Shown: piece by piece, positions 57,659 to 64,000 of the stretch
How positions within the stretch are numbered: position 1 is the first letter of the stretch
Layout: each line of letters begins with the position of its first letter
NCBI RefSeq assembly: GCF_026151205.1
Contig: NC_087079.1
Coordinates: forward strand, 18,403,571-18,467,570
Length of the DNA stretch: 64,000 nt
Source of the DNA: Bolinopsis microptera
Lineage: Eukaryota; Ctenophora; Tentaculata; Lobata; Bolinopsidae
Direction of reading: 5' to 3'
Translations under genes and position numbers: made by a program
The notes under the pieces: model-generated
What the model was told of the DNA's origin: nothing
The model's input: only the letters and a program-made list of their open reading frames with translations
Database searches by the model: none

Positions 57659-58497
57659 GTGGGCCTCTATTTGAACTGTGTGGGGTTCAGAGTTATACAG
57701 AACAATGTTGATTGCACTTCAGGTTTAATAACCTGCACTATTAACAATGTTGATGACACAATTGCGATAGCGCCCTATCTGATGTCTCTTCTTCCCAGTT
57801 TCAGATCACTAGGCCTCTAACCAGACGAAGTTTTCGTTACAAAAAACCGGAAATCGTTATCTCTTTAACTTTTGAAGTAAGGCCCTGGCCAGTAAGGGTT
57901 TCTGGGCTCGTCTAAATTTCTTCGAAGTATAAAATTATCTGCATTGATCTGAAACGAATTATTAAAATAACGGACTACCTCATATAAGGCTTGGTCACAT
58001 TGTTTATGTCCCCAGAATCAATCTCACCAATCTGGACAAAAGGTTTTTCAACTTTGTTCTGAGATCTTTGCTCCAGTAATTGGTAATGTTGTAGGTTTAT
58101 AACCTACCAAGACTCGTCGACGGTCTTGTCGTAGTATTTGGAACAAATATTTTACGAGTATCACCTGTTAAATCCAATGTACTAAATAAAAGAATTTGTA
58201 ATCAAAATAATTGTAGCAACATTTAAATAAGAACCATGTCAGCTGTAAGTACAACTACAATTTCAGTATAAATGAAATTATAAAAATAAAAGCAATCCTA
58301 AAACCGTCAGTAAAATTGAAATATTTGCTTCGCATCACTTTGAAAACGATACATGAACTAATAGTCACACTGCCACCATATTCAATGTTCGATCCCAGCC
58401 ACAGTCCACACCAAATGATTCAAATAACGACTAAAACACCACAAATAATACATTTATTCTTGCGGATGAAGGGTGCGGGCGAACATGGCACATGCAC

Positions 58498-58844
58498 TCA
58501 TATACTCCCAGGAGTCCCCCGAGGTTTAGTATAAAGCGGTGTTTTAAGTCTAGTAGGGGTCACTGTCACTGACGCCGGCCTGAACGGGGAACCTATCTTA
58601 ACTGGAGTAGTTAACATTGAGTTCATGGTTAGGGGCGAGTCCCACTGAGACGAAGTGGATTTGAGACGTCTGTAGCTGGCGGTGGTAAGGAAGACGATCC
58701 CAATGACGATTAGAAGGACGAGGAGTCCCAGGACGACAGTGGGGAGGAGAGTGCTGATAAGTTCGGAAAACTCCAGTTTGATGGGAGGTGGAGTTAGGTC
58801 GGGTTCTGAGGGTGTTATCAGTACTTCGTACACTTCCTTCTGAC
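58498..58844 (-). CDS. NUP210: NUP210-type terminal exon, copy 6
   Basis: Two private base changes, in the Thr codon of LTM (ACT to ACC) and the Leu codon of FLTT (CTA to CTT). Both are silent, so the product is unchanged. AATAAA at 58458-58453. Confidence 0.75.
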
Positions 58845-60130
58845 CTGATGGAACAGAGTTAGAGACTAACATACTGAAGTTATTAGTTTTAACATTTTAC
58901 CGATTATTTGTAATACAATATTTGTGATATTATGTTAGTAATTAAAACTAATTAAAAGAATTCAAACTTGCAAATTTCAATTTGCAGTTTCTGAATGTTA
59001 TCAATCTGTGGATTTTTAATCTGTGAAATTTTGAACAAATTTTTGAAAAATTTCGTGCTTCAAAAATTAATTTTGGTACTAAAAGTTGCGTCTGACTAAG
59101 CTCATTACGATCCTGTAAGAATTATGTCAAAATATTCAATATGTTAGGAGTCCCACATACAGCTCGACGTTATCGTGCTACACGGTGAATTTTCATTATT
59201 CACACTTAGAGGCAACTTTTGGTACCAAATTTATCGAAAATCAGAGACAACAAATTCTGTGCCAGCTCATGGCGCTTATTACATATAATAGCAGTGGCGT
59301 AGGACTGATGAAAAGTTTGAAAATTAGAAATTTTCAGAAAATGTGTTATTGGACTGCCGATCTGGGGAGCAACCTAGGGCCCTCTATATATTCATGCCCA
59401 TTGTAGGCTGCTACCCCGATCCCCGAGACTTCGTCTTACTTTCGTCTGGTTTCCACTCTCTCTTCATACCAAGTTACTAGCTAGGTAACAAGGTAATCGA
59501 GGAGACAGTTTTCAACGTAACAACGATTTCAGCCGGTTCGGACAAATCTTTATTCTACCAACTGAACAACAAATCAGTGCACTGCCATCTGTACGCGTCC
59601 TCACACACTGTTCTTAAACCAGAGTTAGCTTTATACCAACATAGTTCACGAAATATTTACTTGTATGTACCCCTAATCATCGAATTACCACCCAATTTCA
59701 CGCTATTACAACTCCCTGCAACTCCACTGCAACTCCAAGCTCTTAATTACGCCTTATATGGATGTGTAATGAGCTGTGCAAATATCACGTGCTAGAAGCA
59801 GCTCTTAATTGCGCCTTATATGGTGCGTAATCGGGTCTGCATGATAGCTCAATGTCACGCGCTATACATCCAACCAGTAAACGCGCTCAATCGATATCTC
59901 GTGACTGTCACGTGACAGCTATCCAAGGAAATTCTCTATATGGCGCCTCCGGTGTAAACTAGGAAAGAGCTAGTTTGAGCCTTAAATAGGCGGGATATTT
60001 AATATTATTAACTTCTACCATCACCCAAGCAGGTGGCGGTGGAGCTGAAAGTTGGCCTGTGTGAGATCGCTATTCCTGCGATATCAGACAAGAGCACGCT
60101 TCACACATTCTGGCGAGCCTCCCTTTACAG

Positions 60131-60272
60131 GAGGACTCTTATGGAATTAAAGAAAAGAAGTACTTATACTTTACGTGTAACAGATGGTTAGCCAGATCTG
60201 AAGACGACGGGGAGATCGTCCGGGAGCTGATCGCTACGGATGAAAACGGAGTGCCTATAAGCTCTGCAGAAG
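60131..60272 (+). CDS. PLAT-domain exon, copy 6
   Basis: Open; KEKKYLYF variant as copy 4, WLARSEDDGE core. Downstream this unit lacks the AGG present after CAGATCACT in the other units, so any further reading frame there differs between units. Confidence 0.45.
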
Positions 60273-61093
60273 GTGGGCCTCTATTTGAACTGTGTGGGGT
60301 TCAGAGTTGTACGGAACAATGTTGATTACACTTCAGGTTTAATAACCTGCACTATTAACAATGTTGATAACACAAGCGATAGCGCCCTATCTGATGTCTC
60401 TTCTTCCCAGTTTCAGATCACTGCCTCTAACCAGACGAAGTTTTCGTTACAAAAAACCGGAAATCGTTATCTCTTTAAAGTAAGGCCCTGGCCAGTAAGG
60501 GTTTCTGGGCTCGTCTAAATTTCTTCGAAGTATAAAATTATCTGCATTGATCTGAAACGAATTATTAAAATAACGGACTACCTCATATAAGGCTTGGTCA
60601 AATTGTTTATGTCCCCAGAATCAATCTCACCAATCTGGACAAAAGGTTTTTCAACTTTGTTCTGAGATCTTTGCTCCAGTAATTGGTAATGTTGTAGGTT
60701 TATAACCTACCAAGACTCGTCGACGGTCTTGTCGTAGTATTTGGAACAAATATTTTACGAGTATCACCTGTTAAATCCAATGTACTAAATAAAAGAATTT
60801 GTAATCAAAATAATTGTAGCAACATTTAAATAAGAACCATGTCAGCTGTAAGTACAACTACAATTTCAGTATAAATGAAATTATAAAAATAAAAGCAATC
60901 CTAAAACTGTCAGTTAAATTGAAATACTTGCTTCGCATCAGTTTGAAAACGATACATGAACTAATAGTCACACTGCCACCATATTCAATATTCGATCCCA
61001 GCCACACCAAATGATTCAAATAACGACTAAAACACCACAAATAATACATTTATGCTTGCGGATGAAGGGTGCGGGCGAACATGGCACATGCAC

Positions 61094-61440
61094 TCATATA
61101 CTCCCAGGAGTCCCCCGGGGTTTTGTATAAAGCGGTGTTTTAAGTCTAGTAGGGGTCACTGTCACTGACGCCGGCCTGAACGGGGAACCTATCTTAACTG
61201 GAGTAGTTAACATTGAGTTCATAGTTAGGGGCGAGTCCCACTGAGACGAAGTGGATTTGAGACGTCTGTAGCTGGCGGTGGTTAGGAAGACGATCCCAAT
61301 GACGATTAGAAGGACGAGGAGTCCCAGGACGACAGTGGGGAGGAGAGTGCTGATAAGTTCGGAAAACTCCAGTTTGATGGGAGGTGGAGTTAGGTCGGGT
61401 TCTGAGGGTGTTATCAGTACTTCGTACACTTCCTTCTGAC
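61094..61440 (-). CDS. NUP210: NUP210 terminal exon, copy 7 (proximal to upstream exons)
   Basis: The copy directly contiguous with the upstream exons and presumably the ancestral position. It joins exon n-1 in phase (G|GT, glycine) after acceptor CTCTTCCATCAG. The product is the lumenal end, a membrane helix (about residues 32-54 of 114) and the TP/SP-rich tail identical to all other copies. Two private silent changes lie in the YTKPRG stretch (ACT to ACA, CCT to CCC). The hexamer at 61054-61049 is CATAAA, where all other copies have AATAAA. Confidence 0.78.
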
Positions 61441-61592
61441 CTGATGGAAGAGAGTTAGAGACTACTGAAGTTATTAGTTTTAGGATTTTACCGATTAATT
61501 TGATGAAAGGTGCGAGGCAAGAGTTTGGTGTTTTTACCAGCAGTTTCTAGCGAAACAAAACAAAGCAGCTAACCCAAGACCCAAGTACTAAC

Positions 61593-61719
61593 CAGAAGTA
61601 GGACAGAGAAAAGTGAGAGAATGGACAGCCTGGGTGTTCCAGTTGAGCAGGGATAGGTGGAAGTGAGACGAGGTTTTAATAATGTTCAGATCACCGCCAG
61701 CTCTGTCGTCTAACGTCAC
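61593..61719 (-). CDS. NUP210: NUP210 exon n-1 (lumenal domain)
   Basis: 127 bases, acceptor CCTTGTTCAG, donor GTTAGT. It reads VTLDDRAGGDLNIIKTSSHF followed by HLSLLNWNTQAVHSLTFLCP and TSG. It enters in phase 0 and exits in phase 1, which matches every copy of the terminal exon. The pattern of a beta-rich segment followed by L.F..P.T.Q just before the membrane helix parallels the C-terminal lumenal part of NUP210. It is single-copy in the window. Confidence 0.72.
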
Positions 61720-61947
61720 CTGAACAAGGTTCCAGCTTTGAGCTAGTTTGTAATTTTATAAATAAATATAAAATTATATAAATAATAGACTGACCCGACG
61801 GTCACTGCATTGCCTGGGGAGTGGCGTCATGTTTCTCTATGCTAATGTTTTGGAGAATTGGCTACCTAGAAAATATCGGATTGTGCGAAGCAAAACTTTA
61901 AAAGGCAAGACAGAGTGGTTCTCTACCCCCTAGTCTATAATATTTAC

Positions 61948-62039
61948 CTGAACAAGCGAAAATTCTCCCTCCACAAGGAAGATATCAGTAGTAGGACTCT
62001 CTGAAGAGAGAGAAGTCTTCTCTCCAGATAACTTAAAAC
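61948..62039 (-). CDS. NUP210: NUP210 exon n-2 (lumenal domain)
   Basis: 92 bases, acceptor TTTCTACAG, donor GTAAAT. It reads FKLSGEKTSLSSESPTTDIF and LVEGEFSLVQ, in phase with both neighbours (2 bases, 30 codons). The order FxxxxxxxxLS..SP....f.....e......V is that of the NUP210 region following the 'VPF' block. Confidence 0.7.
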
Positions 62040-62224
62040 CTGTAGAAAGTTATGAAACTTGCAGTTAGTGGTACGTTAAAGTGTCTGTATCTGTTATTAG
62101 TACGGTCTACCAAGATAATCTCTAGTCACGATGTGTGATGTCATAACACGTGTGTCATACTCGAAGTCTACTCGAAAAAGTAATTGTTTCTGGAGGTTAA
62201 AAATGTAAGGGCAAGTTTACTCAC

Positions 62225-62305
62225 GTGATACGAATGGTATCTGGATGGAGCTGGATACAGCACCCTTTACTTTTACAGTCACCAGCGGAGATACGGTCGA
62301 TACAG
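62225..62305 (-). CDS. NUP210: NUP210 exon n-3 (lumenal domain)
   Basis: 81 bases, acceptor ATTTTTTGCAG, donor GTGAGTAAAC. It reads VSTVSPLVTVKVKGAVSSSI then QIPFVS, joining exon n-2 in phase. The 'V.V.G.....IQIPF' stretch corresponds to a conserved lumenal strand of gp210-type proteins. NUP210 is ~1,900 residues in animals, so most of the gene must lie beyond the window or be missing; no further exon is recognisable to the right. Confidence 0.68.
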
Positions 62306-63090
62306 CTGCAAAAAATAATCGGTTAGATCTGCTGAATAAGTGGTTTAATTGGTGGTTTTGTAACTAATATGATACTTAAGTTTCTCACTTTCTGTCCCTT
62401 CTCTCTTTCTCCTTTCTGTCCCTCCCTCACAGACTTACCTTACATTCCGTAATTTTTAATTAAGTTTGAGTGTGTTCTTTCACTCTCACTGGTAATATTT
62501 CATAATTTTGTTTGAGGTATGTACATTTTACTTCGGTCACTTGAAATTGCTTTTTTTCGGAGGCTTCGGTGCTGGTTTCGACTGAGCGGGTTCATACTTT
62601 TGCAACTTCTTAACTGCCAAAATTGTTACACTAGTTGGCCATTGCATTGGTAGACACAATCTTAGCAAAATACTGCTAAATTGCAGTATTAAATTGCAGT
62701 ACCTATTAAATTACAGTATTACATTTTCATATTAAATACGCAAACGATAGCCATCTTGTATGCCATGCTCCCGGAAATTATTAGACTGAAAATAGTCCAA
62801 ATTTCAAAGAATATCTTTATAATCATTAATGTAATATCTTAATCTCGGTATCGTGTTATTGCAACGGTCATCATGTATAATGTTCTATTCAGTATTCTCA
62901 ACAGTCGATATATGTAAACTATAAGCATTTGAATAAGATGTGGGTAATAATAGGGAGGCGGTGCAAGCCTTTCAAACAGATTAACAGATCAAGTTAAATT
63001 ATATTACGTGTCATATCAGCTTTAAATTGATATTACAACCCTGTCCATTAAGAAGGTGGTAGCCACGTGACCACTTTCATCCATTCAGCT
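62306..63090. other. Intronic/intergenic stretch
   Basis: AT-rich with pyrimidine tracts near 62395-62430. One donor-like site (minus, GTAAGT near 62432) has no open frame preceding it. No gene supported. Confidence 0.4.
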
Positions 63091-63094
63091 AATA

Positions 63095-63775
63095 TTCATT
63101 ATTCAGCCAACATATTATTCAGAACATGCTAGATTGAACAGTTTAAATGTTATCAATCTGTGAATTTTTAATCTGTGAAATTTTGAACAAATTTTTGAAA
63201 AATTTCGTGCTAAAAGTTGCGTCTGACTAAGCTCATTACGATCCTGTAAGAATTATTTCAAAATATTCAATATGTTAGGAGTCCCACATACAGCTCGACG
63301 TTATCGTGCTACACGGTGAATTTTCATTATTCACACTTAGAGGCATTTTTTGGTACCAAATTTATCGATCAAAATCAGAGACAACAAATTCTGTGCCAGC
63401 TCATGGCGCTTATTACATAGCAGTGCCGTAGGATGAAAAGTTTGAAAATTAGTTACAAATTTTCAGAAAATGTGTTATTGGACTGCCGATCTGGGGAGCA
63501 ACCTAGGGCCCTCTATATATTCATGCCCATTGTAGGCTGCATCCCCGATCCCCGAGACTTCGTCTTACTTTCGTCTGGTTTCCACTCTCTCTTCATACCA
63601 AGTTACTAGCTAGGTAACAAGGTAATCGAGGAGACAGTTTTCAACGTAACAACGATTTCAGCCGGTTCGGACAAATCTTTATTCTAACCATTTGAACAAC
63701 AAATCAGTGCACTTCCATCTGTACGCGCCCTCACACACTGTTCTAAAACCAAAGTTAACTTTATAACCAACATAG
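63095..63775 (+). repeat. Displaced partial copy of the array unit
   Basis: Matches the central part of unit 1 (about 46315-47020): CATATTATTCAGAACATGCT, CTCGACGTTATCGTGCTACA, TGGACTGCCGATCTGGGGAG and AACTAGCTAGGTAACAAGG-like blocks. The match is lost near 63775. It lies upstream of the NUP210 exons in the minus-strand sense, so it may be where the array spacer was derived from. Confidence 0.85.
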
Positions 63776-64000
63776 TTTATATAAACAAAAGCTCTAAGAA
63801 ACAGATAGTAAACAAAGTAAACATTTCTGTCCCCTAATCTTTCTCAAACAAAAGTCATGCAATTTGCATACTTCTCCATTTAACTCTATTCTGAGCAATT
63901 AACGTTAAATAGTTCAAATCACATAAATTATTTAACGATAATTTTCGGACACTAAGGTCGTGTAGAATCAGTGAGAAAAGGTTGACCGGTTCCCCCCCTT
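63776..64000. other. Non-genic end of window
   Basis: AT-rich; no feature recognised. Confidence 0.4.

Larger units (their letters stand above)
44074..61560. repeat. Tandem array of ~2.6-kb units (six full plus two partial)
   Basis: The landmark CTCGTCGACGGTCTTGTCG recurs at 45241, 47940, 50230, 52865, 55498, 58113 and 60716, giving intervals of 2699, 2290, 2635, 2633, 2615 and 2603. A left partial unit starts at 44074. Each full unit contains a NUP210-type terminal exon (minus), a spacer, a ~230-base CArG/E-box module and a PLAT-type exon (plus). Units 3-6 share an AT-rich spacer absent from 1, 2 and 7. Units 3 and 4 share a 57-base palindrome, and units 5 and 6 share CACAGTCCACACC. This indicates successive duplications. 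Confidence 0.95.

Overview
The window reads as nuclear DNA of an invertebrate animal. It has spliced genes with short exons and introns of roughly 100-500 bases, AT-rich intergenic DNA, LINE retrotransposons, MITEs, satellites and metazoan-specific protein families. I cannot assign a phylum from sequence alone. Small indels interrupt several otherwise readable frames (TMEM147, both LINEs, the MULE remnant). This fits decay, homopolymer-type sequencing errors, or both.

Layout. 0-10 kb is transposon-derived: a hairpin MITE, a MULE transposase remnant, a 1.67-kb element with ~145-base inverted ends, several dispersed repeat families, and a 5'-truncated LINE (4.4-6.4 kb). 10-13 kb holds an inverted pair of 10-base-repeat arrays, a higher-order satellite and a tRNA-like SINE remnant. 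14.29-15.53 kb has five exons of TMEM147 (a subunit of the ER translocon-associated BOS complex) on the + strand, frameshifted and lacking the last exon. 16-19 kb has a CCHC zinc-knuckle fragment, a ~95-base satellite and smaller tandem repeats. 22.3-31 kb is a nest of inverted and direct repeats. 32.2-39.3 kb is a nearly complete LINE. Its first ORF region carries an AlkB-like segment, a coiled coil and an SGNH-esterase segment. Its second ORF carries an APE endonuclease and a reverse transcriptase. 40-45 kb is further MITEs, an RTE-like LINE scrap and a tyrosine-recombinase-like scrap.

The most unusual locus is 44.07-63.8 kb. On the minus strand the last four exons of what I read as NUP210/gp210 (nuclear pore membrane glycoprotein) lie at 61.09-62.31 kb. 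The terminal exon encodes the end of the lumenal domain, the single transmembrane helix and the cytoplasmic tail. It is present seven times in a ~2.6-kb tandem array running downstream of the penultimate exon, and every copy keeps its own splice acceptor, open frame and stop. Six copies have an AATAAA hexamer; the first copy reached by transcription has CATAAA. All seven encode the same 114 residues despite synonymous base changes, so they look like interchangeable alternative last exons. The same repeat unit carries, on the + strand, an exon-like PLAT-domain segment that varies at the amino-acid level, and a compact CArG/E-box/TATA-like promoter module.
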